Positions 12,401 to 20,261 of a stretch of 64,000 bases of DNA are shown piece after piece. Origin of the DNA: Nosocomiicoccus massiliensis. Its GTDB lineage: Bacteria > Bacillota > Bacilli > Staphylococcales > Salinicoccaceae. Position numbers and translations under genes: made by a program. Under the pieces are notes generated by a model, which was not told the origin of the DNA, did not search any database, and saw only the letters and a list, made by a program, of their open reading frames with translations. The first letter of the stretch is position 1. Each line of letters opens with the position of its first letter. The stretch is taken from positions 1,116,001 through 1,180,000 of the forward strand of contig NZ_CP136964.1 of NCBI RefSeq assembly GCF_002871345.2, given 5' to 3'.

Positions 12401-13681
12401 CTACTTTTCTTTTTGTATCTCTAATTGATAATCATCGTTCGCTTCATTAATAATATTAGTTTTAAGTAAAAAAATAGTTACAATTAATGTTAAAACCCCA
12501 GCAAATATATTGACTACAAAATATAACTCCAAGTCATAGAGCAAACCAAATATGAAAAAGCCTATTGGCATTGTCATCATAGAGAAGACAGAAATTAAAG
12601 AAAATACTCTCCCTTTCATAGAATCATCAATAGTTGTTTGATAGTAACTCATGATAGGTGTATTAACAAATTGAACAGTTAAAGTAATTAATATAAATAA
12701 TAATGAAATCAAAATAGTATTTCCTATATCACTTAACTCTAAATATATTGGTAAAGGTAACAGAGCAATAATAATCGCAAATAATATGCTAAATATTTTA
12801 GCAATCGACAAAGGCTTTTCAAAAACTTTCACCGTACTAATAATCATGCCACCTAAAATAGTACCTACAGATGATAATGCCGCATAACAAAATCCTACTA
12901 AAGTTGAATTAAGTTCTAAAATATTGATTAGCATCTTAGCAGGCAATATACTAATTGTTGTCGTAACAAAGTTTATAAAGAATAAATAGACTATAATCAT
13001 TTTAAGGATGCTACTCTCTTTAATATATTGAATTCCACCCGAAACATCTTTGAAGAATTGTTTTATACTCGAAATTTCTTCGTTTTTTTCCTCAATCTGA
13101 TTCTGTTGTTTAAATTTTAAATTAAAGTCAAAACTTAATGCGATGATATTAAATACAATAAAAATCATAATCATTATTTCAAATGAAAAAATTCCAATTA
13201 AAGCACCTGCTATAATGGGTCCTAAAAGTGATGCAGATTCTGTTAGTATAGACGAGTATCCATATACTTTTTGAACTTTATCAACATTAAATAATGCAGT
13301 AATCGCTGACTGAAAAGCATTCCCAACAAAAGATCCTGTAATCGTCAGTAGTGCCGTAGTAATATACAAAGCGACTAAATTAAATCCAAAATAGTATGTA
13401 TAGACTAATAATCCTATTAATATAAGAGGATCAAGTGCTTCACCCAGGATAATTATACTTTTCTTGTTTCTAGAATCTGATATCACACCTGCTACTGGTA
13501 AGAATAATAGTGATATAAGAGTAAAAATTATTAAGTTAATAGACGAATATATAGCGGAACCAGTGTAATACATAATGTAAAACGATACTGCAAATGTATA
13601 AGTGTTACTACCAAAAGCAAGAAATGCGCGACTGAGTAAATATAAAATTAAGTTTTTATTCCAAAAACCTTCTTTAGTCAT
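12401..13681 (-). CDS. MFS multidrug/macrolide-type exporter
   Basis: 426 residues with about twelve transmembrane segments and the MFS loop motifs PVAGVISDSRNKKSI (between helices 2 and 3) and SMKGRVFSLISVFSM. The general type is the Mef/enterobactin-exporter-like MFS class, so drug or metabolite export is likely but the substrate is not known. The ATG at 13681 is preferred because GGGAG precedes it by 7 nt; an earlier in-frame start has no ribosome site. The gene is AT-rich relative to its neighbours, stands alone in an island between two metQ end copies, and is clearly related to the MFS gene at 31762-33018. Confidence 0.8.
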   Translation of the reverse strand: MTKEGFWNKNLILYLLSRAFLAFGSNTYTFAVSFYIMYYTGSAIYSSINLIIFTLISLLFLPVAGVISDSRNKKSIIILGEALDPLILIGLLVYTYYFGFNLVALYITTALLTITGSFVGNAFQSAITALFNVDKVQKVYGYSSILTESASLLGPIIAGALIGIFSFEIMIMIFIVFNIIALSFDFNLKFKQQNQIEEKNEEISSIKQFFKDVSGGIQYIKESSILKMIIVYLFFINFVTTTISILPAKMLINILELNSTLVGFCYAALSSVGTILGGMIISTVKVFEKPLSIAKIFSILFAIIIALLPLPIYLELSDIGNTILISLLFILITLTVQFVNTPIMSYYQTTIDDSMKGRVFSLISVFSMMTMPIGFFIFGLLYDLELYFVVNIFAGVLTLIVTIFLLKTNIINEANDDYQLEIQKEK

Positions 13682-13702
13682 TATTTCACTCCCTTTAATC
13701 AA

Positions 13703-14105
13703 AATAACTGTCTATAAATACATAGTAATTACAATCATTATTATTAAATCTATTCATTAATTCAATTAAACCTGAACCCCTAGATCTGCATTACTATTAC
13801 CATAATTTTATATGGAATTACCCACTCTTTTCTTTCTCTTGTTCTAAATAATACACAATATAGAGAGCGGTTTCAACTTTAATTGAGCGAATATTTTAAG
13901 TTTTGGAATATTAAAGTCCGTTTTTCTATTACCTTACCTATTGGCATGTTCATCATTCATATAGTTATTATTTCAACTCACTAAAGAAAAAATTTTTCGA
14001 TGAATTAAATTAAAAATTGTTTATAATGAGGTGTTTATAACATATGAAGAATTAGAAATAGCAATTAATATATCGATTATTATAAAAACTATACTATTCA
14101 GCTCA
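13703..14105. other. AT-rich non-coding part of the MFS island with a gene remnant
   Basis: No intact gene is seen. A plus-strand stretch at about 14038-14117 reads ITYEELEIAINISIIIKT and then stops without a start or ribosome site, so it may be a decayed gene fragment. The rest holds no support for a feature. Confidence 0.4.
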
Positions 14106-14173
14106 AATTAAAAGTATGCCTCCTGAATTCTTCAAGAGACATACCTTAAAACCAGCATAATTCCAAATAGTAC
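14106..14173. repeat. Dispersed hairpin repeat family 2, copy A
   Basis: It has a GTATG...CATAC stem with an inner TGAA...TTCA, followed by CAGCATAATTCCAAA. The whole block aligns with 52271-52335, where the stem is far better preserved (AAGGCATGT...ACATGCCTT). It lies near the right edge of the MFS island. Its origin, possibly a transposon end, is unproven. Confidence 0.5.
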
Positions 14174-14196
14174 ATATTGGTTAACACATCATTATA

Positions 14197-14243
14197 AAAC
14201 GTGGGTTTACTATTACCAACCGATATCTTCAAGTGGAATGAAC
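14197..14243. repeat. Duplicated 3' end of metQ, right (original) copy
   Basis: This covers the last ten or so codons of metQ and 16 bases downstream. It matches 12291-12338. Because it is continuous with the metQ frame, it is the original; the left copy is the derivative. Confidence 0.85.
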
Positions 14244-15025
14244 GTCGGAATTAACGAACCGCCATAAGTATCTAAGATTAGTTGTTTCGTATCATCTTCT
14301 TGGAAAAGTTCAGCAATTCTATTCAGTGTTTCGTTATCTTTATCTTCAGCACGGACTGCGATAATGTTAACGTAAGGCGTCGCTGTGTCATCTTCTAAGA
14401 AGATAGAATCGTTTTGAATATCAAAACCTGCGTCACTTGCGATTCCGTTGTTGATCGCTCCAGCTGTAACGTCATCTAATGTTCTTGGAATTTGAGCTGG
14501 CGCAACTTCTTTAAATACGATGTTTTTCTTGTTTTCAACAATCGCATCTTCGATTGAATCTAAACCGTTATAGTTATCGACTAATTTAATAACTCCCGCT
14601 TCTTCTAAAAGCATTAACGCACGACCTTGGTTTGAAACGTCGTTTGGTAATGCGATTGTGTCTCCTTCTTTTAACTCACTTAAATCTTTGATTTTGTTAG
14701 AGTAAATTCCCATTGGTGCTAAGTTAGTCGTTGCGATCGGTACTAAGTCTAAATCTCTTTCTTTAATAAACTCATCGAAGTAAGCGACTGTTTGGAATGC
14801 GTTCGCATCGATATCACCGTCAGCAAGTGCAGTGTTTGGTTGAACGTAGTCATTAAACGATACGATTTCAATATCAATACCTTCTTTTTTCGCTTTTTCA
14901 GCGACAAAATCCCAAACTGTCGTGTCTGTACCACTAACTCCAATTTTCACTTTTTCGTTATTACCACATGCGCTAAGGACAACGATAGATATAAGTGCTA
15001 AAAATAATACATGTAATTTATTCAT
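14213..15025 (-). CDS. metQ: Methionine ABC transporter substrate-binding lipoprotein MetQ
   Basis: 270 residues with a lipoprotein signal (lipobox LSAC, Cys20) and the NlpA family core (VKIGVSGTDTTVWDFV, ANAFQTVAYFDEF, IALPNDVSNQGRALMLLEEAG). It captures D- and L-methionine outside the membrane and hands it to MetI. It is the last gene of metN-metI-metQ, about 23 bp after metI, and shares the SAM riboswitch control ahead of metN. Length and motifs are complete, so the duplication of its 3' end did not damage it. Confidence 0.95.
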   Translation of the reverse strand: MNKLHVLFLALISIVVLSACGNNEKVKIGVSGTDTTVWDFVAEKAKKEGIDIEIVSFNDYVQPNTALADGDIDANAFQTVAYFDEFIKERDLDLVPIATTNLAPMGIYSNKIKDLSELKEGDTIALPNDVSNQGRALMLLEEAGVIKLVDNYNGLDSIEDAIVENKKNIVFKEVAPAQIPRTLDDVTAGAINNGIASDAGFDIQNDSIFLEDDTATPYVNIIAVRAEDKDNETLNRIAELFQEDDTKQLILDTYGGSLIPTFIPLEDIGW

Positions 15026-15048
15026 TATAAAATTTCCCCTTTTAATTT

Positions 15049-15699
15049 TTACTTTCTTCTAACTATTCTTGATAATCCATTTCCAAGTGACTGTAATCCT
15101 TGAACTAAAACGACGAGGATAACTACTGTGACTAACATCGTCATACCATCAAATCTTTGATAACCGTAAGTAATGGCTAAGTCTCCAATTCCTCCACCAC
15201 CAACAGTTCCAGCCATCGCTGATGCTCCGACTAAACCGATCGTAGCGATTGTGAAGTTTAAGATGAGTGAACCTAACGCTTCCGGGATAACGAATCTAAA
15301 GATGGTTTGTAGAGGCGTTGCGCCCATCGCATCTGCCGCTTCAAGCACACCGTCATCTACTTCTAGTAGCGATGATTCTACGAGTCTCGCAACATATGGT
15401 CCTGCATAGACGACCATCGGTACAATCGCAGCAGCTGTTCCAATTGAGCTTCCGACGATGAGTCTCGTAAACGGTATAATTGCAACGAGTAAGATGATAA
15501 ATGGTATTGATCTTAAAATGTTAATAACGAAACTAAGTATAGTGAATGTTATTTTTTCTTCTAAAATTCCACCATTCCTTGTGACGTATAATAGCACCCC
15601 AAGTGGAATCCCAAGTAAAATACTAAAGACAAACGATATCGTCACCATTTGAAGTGTTTCAACGAGTGCACTTAAAATTCGATCAGTACTCACTAGCAT
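15049..15699 (-). CDS. metI: Methionine ABC transporter permease MetI
   Basis: 216 residues with five or six membrane helices and the binding-protein-dependent permease (EAA) loop in AADAMGATPLQTIFRFVIPEA, which docks on MetN. The start lies inside the end of metN (17-bp overlap) with GAGGTG seven bases ahead, indicating translational coupling. The length is typical for MetI. Confidence 0.95.
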   Translation of the reverse strand: MLVSTDRILSALVETLQMVTISFVFSILLGIPLGVLLYVTRNGGILEEKITFTILSFVINILRSIPFIILLVAIIPFTRLIVGSSIGTAAAIVPMVVYAGPYVARLVESSLLEVDDGVLEAADAMGATPLQTIFRFVIPEALGSLILNFTIATIGLVGASAMAGTVGGGGIGDLAITYGYQRFDGMTMLVTVVILVVLVQGLQSLGNGLSRIVRRK

Positions 15700-16717
15700 T
15701 TCTTGTCACCTCACTATATAAGACCTCTTGTTCTGTTAAAAATGCTTTAACTTTCTCGATTTCATCCGCTTCACCGATAAATTCGACAATTAGATTACCA
15801 AACGGTGTACGTTGAAGCTCTGTAATGTTTCCAAACAACACGCTCGCTTCAACGTCATAGCGTTTTGACAATTGACTAAGTATGGGTTTGCCTGCACTAT
15901 CTGCGATGAAATTGAGTCGGTAAATATGACGTTTTTTCTCATCACTTAATAGTCTAAGTACGAAGTCCGGAACTTCGCTATGCATGACTGTGTTTACGAA
16001 TTTAACACCCGTTCTCGTGCTTGGATTTGAGAATATATCAAACACGCTGCCAGACTCTATCACTTCACCGTTTTCCATAATCGCAACTTTGTCGCAGATT
16101 TCTCTCACGACGCTCATTTCGTGTGTGATGAGTAAAATCGTAATGTTATATTCTTCATTTACTCTCTTAAGTAAAGATAAAATCGATGCTGTCGTTTCAG
16201 GGTCTAAAGCACTCGTCGCTTCGTCACAGAGTAAAATTTTTGGTTGTGTTGCGAGCGCTCTTGCGATTCCGATACGTTGTTTTTGACCACCTGACAACTC
16301 ATCTGGGTAATTCTGTGCTTTATCCTTTAAACCGACGAAATCAAGGAGTTCGTTTACTCTTTTTTCAACTTCTTCTTTCGGTGTACCAGATAAAATTAGC
16401 GGCATTGCCACGTTTTTAAATACTGTTTTTGAATTCAGCAAGTTAAAATGTTGGAATATCATACCGATATCTTTTTTAATCTCACGAATTTCTTTACTAT
16501 TCGCTTTGCTTAGATGTTTACCATCTACGATGACTTCGCCACTTGTCGGCGTCGTTAAGTGGTTGATCGTACGGAGTAACGTACTTTTCCCAGCGCCACT
16601 AAAGCCGACAATACCGTATATTTCACCTTCTTTAATATCCAGTGAAACGTTTTTTAGTGCTTCGGTTGTTACACCTTTACGATTAAATGTCTTTGAGACA
16701 TTTTCAATTTGAATCAC
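15683..16717 (-). CDS. metN: Methionine ABC transporter ATPase MetN
   Basis: About 344 residues with Walker A GFSGAGKST, signature LSGGQKQRIGIARAL, Walker B ILLCDEATSALDP and switch His in LLITHEM. A C-terminal NIL domain (from about residue 265, containing the GNLIVEF and LFGNITELQ segments) is the methionine-sensing ACT-like domain of MetN. I place the start at GTG 16717 because AAGGTG lies seven bases upstream; an ATG seven codons earlier lacks a ribosome site. The gene is first in the operon, downstream of a SAM-I riboswitch. Confidence 0.95.
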   Translation of the reverse strand: MIQIENVSKTFNRKGVTTEALKNVSLDIKEGEIYGIVGFSGAGKSTLLRTINHLTTPTSGEVIVDGKHLSKANSKEIREIKKDIGMIFQHFNLLNSKTVFKNVAMPLILSGTPKEEVEKRVNELLDFVGLKDKAQNYPDELSGGQKQRIGIARALATQPKILLCDEATSALDPETTASILSLLKRVNEEYNITILLITHEMSVVREICDKVAIMENGEVIESGSVFDIFSNPSTRTGVKFVNTVMHSEVPDFVLRLLSDEKKRHIYRLNFIADSAGKPILSQLSKRYDVEASVLFGNITELQRTPFGNLIVEFIGEADEIEKVKAFLTEQEVLYSEVTRNASEY

Positions 16718-16740
16718 AAAATTCACCTTCCAACGCAAAT

Positions 16741-16783
16741 TACAAAATAAAAAACCCTATTTTTATATAGATAAAAATAGGGT
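16741..16783 (-). terminator. SAM-riboswitch-controlled terminator
   Basis: A 13-bp perfect stem (ACCCTATTTTTAT / ATAAAAATAGGGT, 16754-16783) followed on the minus strand by TTTTTTATTTTG. It sits between the S-box aptamer and metN and is the expression platform: when SAM is bound, this hairpin forms and stops transcription. Confidence 0.9.
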
Positions 16784-16786
16784 CGC

Positions 16787-16896
16787 ACTATTCTTATCTA
16801 CTAGCTAAACGCTACTGGAATTGGCACAACACATATAAAATGCTCGCTGCCGAGGCTTCAAAGGGCCAGTCCCTCCACCTCTCTGGATAAGATAAA
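16787..16896 (-). promoter_or_regulatory. SAM-I (S-box) riboswitch aptamer
   Basis: The minus strand has the S-box core: P1 strand ATCTTATC, then CAGAGAGGTGGAGGGACTGG, CCCTTTGAAGCCTCGGCAGC, a variable P3 stem around ACATGTGT-like bases, GTGCCAATTCC and the closing P1 strand GATAAGAAT. These are the conserved SAM-I blocks, including the kink-turn and pseudoknot bases. It controls metNIQ by SAM-dependent termination. Confidence 0.95.
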
Positions 16897-16913
16897 TTAA
16901 ATTGTTGGATATA

Positions 16914-16942
16914 ACTGTAATTCATTCAAAAACGAATGTCAA
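16914..16942 (-). promoter_or_regulatory. Promoter of the metNIQ operon
   Basis: On the minus strand, consensus -35 TTGACA (16937-16942), a 17-bp spacer and -10 TACAGT (16914-16919), about 20 bp ahead of the S-box. Confidence 0.75.
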
Positions 16943-16966
16943 CATGTTTTCTGAAAATTATACAAA

Positions 16967-17482
16967 TTATTCTGCGATTTCGAATTCTGCACCGATTTCA
17001 AATTTGACGTCTTTACCTACCATGACGCCTCCAGCTTCTAACGCTTGGTTCCAAGTAAGTCCATATTTTTCGCGGTTGATCGTACCTCTTAAAATAACTC
17101 CCGTCACGTAAGAATCTGTAAATGGATTTTTGTGCACGCCGTTATGTTCAAATTCAAAAGTTTCTTCATGAACTTCATCTTTTATTTTTAAATCACCTGT
17201 AATCGTATTGTCCGTCACTGATTTTGAGACGAATTCTATTTCAGGGAATTTTTCTACATCGAAAAAGTCTGCGGATCTTAAATGATTGTCACGATCTGCA
17301 TTTTTAGTTTCGATTGAATCTACATACGCAATTCCTTTAACTTGTAATGTGCTTAAGTCTTCAAGATCACCTGAAATTTCTCCATCAAATTCTGTGAATC
17401 TACCTTTCACTGTAGATACCATCATATGTTTTACAGAAAATTCTACTGAGCTGTGTGATTTGTCTAATTTAAATGTTGTCAT
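16967..17482 (-). CDS. YceI family lipocalin-like protein
   Basis: 171 residues with the YceI pattern: FKLDKSHSSVEFSVKHMMVSTVKGRF at the start, RDNHLRSADFFDVEKFPEIEF in the middle and LTWNQALEAGGVMVGKDV near the end. Family members form a beta-barrel that binds long isoprenoid or fatty ligands. There is no signal peptide, so it is cytoplasmic. It follows mhqD by 24 bp on the same strand and probably belongs to the quinone-stress operon, where binding of a lipid-soluble quinone would make sense. That role is inferred from context. Confidence 0.88.
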   Translation of the reverse strand: MTTFKLDKSHSSVEFSVKHMMVSTVKGRFTEFDGEISGDLEDLSTLQVKGIAYVDSIETKNADRDNHLRSADFFDVEKFPEIEFVSKSVTDNTITGDLKIKDEVHEETFEFEHNGVHKNPFTDSYVTGVILRGTINREKYGLTWNQALEAGGVMVGKDVKFEIGAEFEIAE

Positions 17483-17506
17483 TTTAATTCCTTCTTCCTT
17501 ATAAAT

Positions 17507-18115
17507 TTAATGATTTAATAACCATGTTTTTGCTTTCTCAACTGCATCAGTTGTAATTTCATGTCCATTTACATGAACTGTTGTTACTTTTGCTCCACGT
17601 GAAGTAAAAAGTTGTTCTACATATTCGTTATCTTCTAGTGTCACCATTGGATCGTTATCCCCGACTGATAAAAACACTTTTAGGTTCGACATATCTTTAC
17701 TGTTATCAGTTAGATCTAATGGATAAAGTGGTGCGAATAATATCGAGCGCTTAATATTAACGTCCTCACGTAGTAGTAAGTGAATTGTGATATTTGCGCC
17801 ATTTGAAAATCCAACTGGAATTAGATCCTTTAGGTCGAACCCTTCAGATTTTGATATTTCTTGTAGAAAATCGAGCAATTCTTGCCCTCTATAATTTAAA
17901 TCTTCTAAGTCATACTGACCGAAACTAAGTCGTTTAAAATATCGGTTCATGCCATTTTCTTGAACATTACCTCTAACTGATAACACGCCATATGAATCAT
18001 CTAACATGTTTGCGAGTGGCAGTAATCCTCTTTCGTCTGATCCTGTTCCGTGTAGAAGTAAGAATATCGGTTTACCTTTTTGGCCTTTGTTAAATATATA
18101 GTGCATAACATTCAC
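17507..18115 (-). CDS. mhqD: Carboxylesterase/phospholipase-type hydrolase MhqD
   Basis: 202 residues of the alpha/beta-hydrolase PF02230 type: HGTGSDERGLL oxyanion loop, nucleophile elbow GFSNGA, acid in SVGDNDPMV and His in VNGHEI. Gene order after a glyoxalase-type dioxygenase and a MarR gene matches the mhq loci of Bacillus subtilis and S. aureus, which respond to methylhydroquinone and other quinones. The start abuts the mhqO stop with no gap. The natural substrate is unknown in the family. Confidence 0.88.
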   Translation of the reverse strand: MNVMHYIFNKGQKGKPIFLLLHGTGSDERGLLPLANMLDDSYGVLSVRGNVQENGMNRYFKRLSFGQYDLEDLNYRGQELLDFLQEISKSEGFDLKDLIPVGFSNGANITIHLLLREDVNIKRSILFAPLYPLDLTDNSKDMSNLKVFLSVGDNDPMVTLEDNEYVEQLFTSRGAKVTTVHVNGHEITTDAVEKAKTWLLNH

Positions 18116-19072
18116 CTACTTCCTAGAAGTGTCAAACGGACGAATTCTCGTTTCGATATCTTCACGTCTATGTTCTAAAGCTGGCGGCAATGCTAATGAT
18201 TCACCGAGTGTTTCGTATGGTTCATCGGTCATAAATCCTGGTCCATCTGTTGAGATTTCAAAGAGAATATGACCAATTCTTGCGTATAACGCTTTAAAAT
18301 AAAATCGATCGATGATTCCTGAGTTAGGCACACGGTGTTCTTTATAGCGCTGAACCCAGTTATTCAATGCTTCATCATCTTTTACGCGAAATGCCACATG
18401 GTGAATTTCTCCATAACCTTGTTTAGAGTCTTCACTCTCTTCATCGTGGAACACGTGCAATTCAGCTCCATTACCGCCTTCACCCATCGTTAAAATAGTA
18501 TACGTGTCATTCTTAGATACAACTTCCATGTCGTACACATTTTGTAACATGTCAATAAACGCATCATAATAACTGACTTTAATTACCATTGGACCTAGAC
18601 CGTATATCGCGTATTCTTTTGGCACAGGTCCATTTTCCCACGGAATTCCTGCTTGAACACCTCTGTTATCTTCGTCAGATATAAGTTGATAGTATTGCTC
18701 ATCATCATCTTCAAAGCGTAAAACTTTATGCCCATTAAATTCAGTGATTTCTTCGTGTGTGACATTAAATGTTTCAAAACGTTTTTTGTAATATTCAATT
18801 GCCGCGTCACTTGGTACGCGAAATGACGTTCTATAGAGAGAGTTTGTGCCTTTTTTACCTTTAACTTGATTTGGGAAATCAAAAAATGTCATATCCGTAC
18901 CTGCATTCCCAACATCATCTGCAAAAAATGTATGGTACGTATAAATATCATCTTGATTGACTGTCTTTTTCACGAGTCGCATGCCTAAAATTTCAGTGAA
19001 AAACTTATAATTTTCTATCGCATCTTTTGTCATTGCCGTTACGTGGTGGAGTCCTAGAAGTTTGTTTTCCAT
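18116..19072 (-). CDS. mhqO: Ring-cleaving dioxygenase of the glyoxalase family, MhqO-like
   Basis: 318 residues with two vicinal-oxygen-chelate modules. Metal ligands are likely the His of LGLHHVTAMT, the His of GYGEIHHVAFRV and the Glu of ILFEISTDGPGF. The family (MhqA/E/O) is thought to cleave quinone or hydroquinone rings. AGGAGG precedes the ATG by 8 nt. A palindromic operator lies between this gene and mhqR, so it is probably repressed by MhqR and induced by quinones. It is transcribed with mhqD and yceI. Confidence 0.9.
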   Translation of the reverse strand: MENKLLGLHHVTAMTKDAIENYKFFTEILGMRLVKKTVNQDDIYTYHTFFADDVGNAGTDMTFFDFPNQVKGKKGTNSLYRTSFRVPSDAAIEYYKKRFETFNVTHEEITEFNGHKVLRFEDDDEQYYQLISDEDNRGVQAGIPWENGPVPKEYAIYGLGPMVIKVSYYDAFIDMLQNVYDMEVVSKNDTYTILTMGEGGNGAELHVFHDEESEDSKQGYGEIHHVAFRVKDDEALNNWVQRYKEHRVPNSGIIDRFYFKALYARIGHILFEISTDGPGFMTDEPYETLGESLALPPALEHRREDIETRIRPFDTSRK

Positions 19073-19089
19073 AGTTTTACCTCCTACAT

Positions 19090-19107
19090 TATTTCGAATT
19101 CGAAATA
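19090..19107. promoter_or_regulatory. Probable MhqR operator upstream of mhqO
   Basis: A perfect 18-bp palindrome, TATTTCGAATTCGAAATA, in the 57-bp gap between mhqR and mhqO. The same core occurs ahead of mhqR at 19585-19596. MarR-family proteins bind such inverted repeats; the identity with MhqR sites is inferred. Confidence 0.75.
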
Positions 19108-19129
19108 TAACTTAAAAACAAACTCGGTA

Positions 19130-19561
19130 TCATTTAGATACTCGAGTTGAAACTGTTTTTAATGATTCTCTAAGCTGAGTTAACGACGCATCATCTAAAT
19201 CTTGAAAGCATGATTCAATCATTTGAGCATGACTTGGAAACACCGAATCAATCAACTGATATCCCTTTTCAGTCAAACTCGCATAATACGTACGCTTATC
19301 CGATGGATCTTGTGTACGAACGACATAATTACGTTTTTCTAAACTATCGATCACATACGTCGTTGAACTACTCGCGATGAGAATTTTTTCTTTTATTTGT
19401 TGAATGGGTTGTGGCCCTTTGTTATATAACACTTCAAGTACCGCAAATTCATTCACAGTCAGGCCGTGACATTTTATATCTGCTTTAACGCGCTTAAAAA
19501 AATTATCTGTCGTACGTTTAAGTGCAACGAATGTTTTTAAAGCATCGCTTTGTCTCGTCAT
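19130..19561 (-). CDS. mhqR: MarR-family repressor of quinone response, MhqR-like
   Basis: 143 residues with the MarR winged helix: NEFAVLEVLYNKGPQPIQQI, recognition helix region IASSSTTYVIDSLEKRNYV and wing RTQDPSDKRTYYASLTEKG. No Cys lies in the DNA-binding core, as in B. subtilis MhqR, whose release does not depend on thiol oxidation as far as I recall. It sits directly upstream of mhqO and likely represses itself and the mhq genes through the TTCGAATTCGAA sites on both sides. Confidence 0.9.
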   Translation of the reverse strand: MTRQSDALKTFVALKRTTDNFFKRVKADIKCHGLTVNEFAVLEVLYNKGPQPIQQIKEKILIASSSTTYVIDSLEKRNYVVRTQDPSDKRTYYASLTEKGYQLIDSVFPSHAQMIESCFQDLDDASLTQLRESLKTVSTRVSK

Positions 19562-19584
19562 AAAATGTCACTCCTTATAATTAT

Positions 19585-19596
19585 TTCGAATTCGAA
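19585..19596. promoter_or_regulatory. Probable MhqR operator upstream of mhqR
   Basis: Core palindrome TTCGAATTCGAA, with ATTTCG on one side as at 19091. It lies 24 bp ahead of the mhqR start and suggests autorepression. Confidence 0.7.
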
Positions 19597-19633
19597 CTAA
19601 TTGTATGATGTTATATAAATCTTGTCAACAAAT

Positions 19634-20194
19634 TTATTTTTCCTTAAGTTTAAATCCTGCTTGTTCGAGTTCCTTAATCGTTAAATCAAGGCTTATTTTT
19701 TGTATTTCACCAGTCTTGTTATCTTCTGCTGGACGTACTAATTCATTTAACTTTTCTGGACTTATTTTTGAATACTCGACCTCGATCGTTTCTATGAAAT
19801 GATCGTCTTTAAATTCTACATCGTAATTTAAACCTTCTTCACCTTCATACGCTTCAAAAGCATCGATGTCTTCAAATCTTTGCTTTGCCTCATCTTTATT
19901 AGAAACGTTAATGGCTTCGTAATCTGCTTTTGTTGTCGTAACTTGTCGGATTAGTTCCTCACCTTTATGAATTAAATCAACCGTCACTAAAATACCCTGC
20001 TCTTCTTTCTCGTATGTGACAGTCTCTTCTTTAGTTTCACTTTCCTCTTCTTTAGGTTCGCTAGTCTCTTCTTTATTTTCAACTGGTTCTTGTTGTTTTG
20101 CGCTTTTTACTTCCTCACTGTTATCATCATTACTACAAGCAGCAAGTGTGACTAAAACTGCTAAAGATAAAAATATAGAGAATAACTTTTTCAT
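19634..20194 (-). CDS. DUF1307 (YehR-like) lipoprotein
   Basis: 186 residues with a lipoprotein signal (LAAC, about Cys20), then an acidic Glu/Lys/Ser/Thr linker to about residue 60 and a globular domain. The domain has the DUF1307 look: GILVTVDLIHKGEELIRQVTTT, LNYDVEFKDDHFIETIEVEY, and a C-terminal IKELEQAGFKLKEK. It is anchored to the outer face of the membrane. The function of this family is unknown. The gene stands alone between mhqR and a YfcC-type carrier. Confidence 0.78.
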   Translation of the reverse strand: MKKLFSIFLSLAVLVTLAACSNDDNSEEVKSAKQQEPVENKEETSEPKEEESETKEETVTYEKEEQGILVTVDLIHKGEELIRQVTTTKADYEAINVSNKDEAKQRFEDIDAFEAYEGEEGLNYDVEFKDDHFIETIEVEYSKISPEKLNELVRPAEDNKTGEIQKISLDLTIKELEQAGFKLKEK

Positions 20195-20261
20195 TTCAAA
20201 ACCACCTTAAATTGTTTTGTGTCATAAGTGTAAAGTTATTTTTATCCTTAAGCAACCGATA

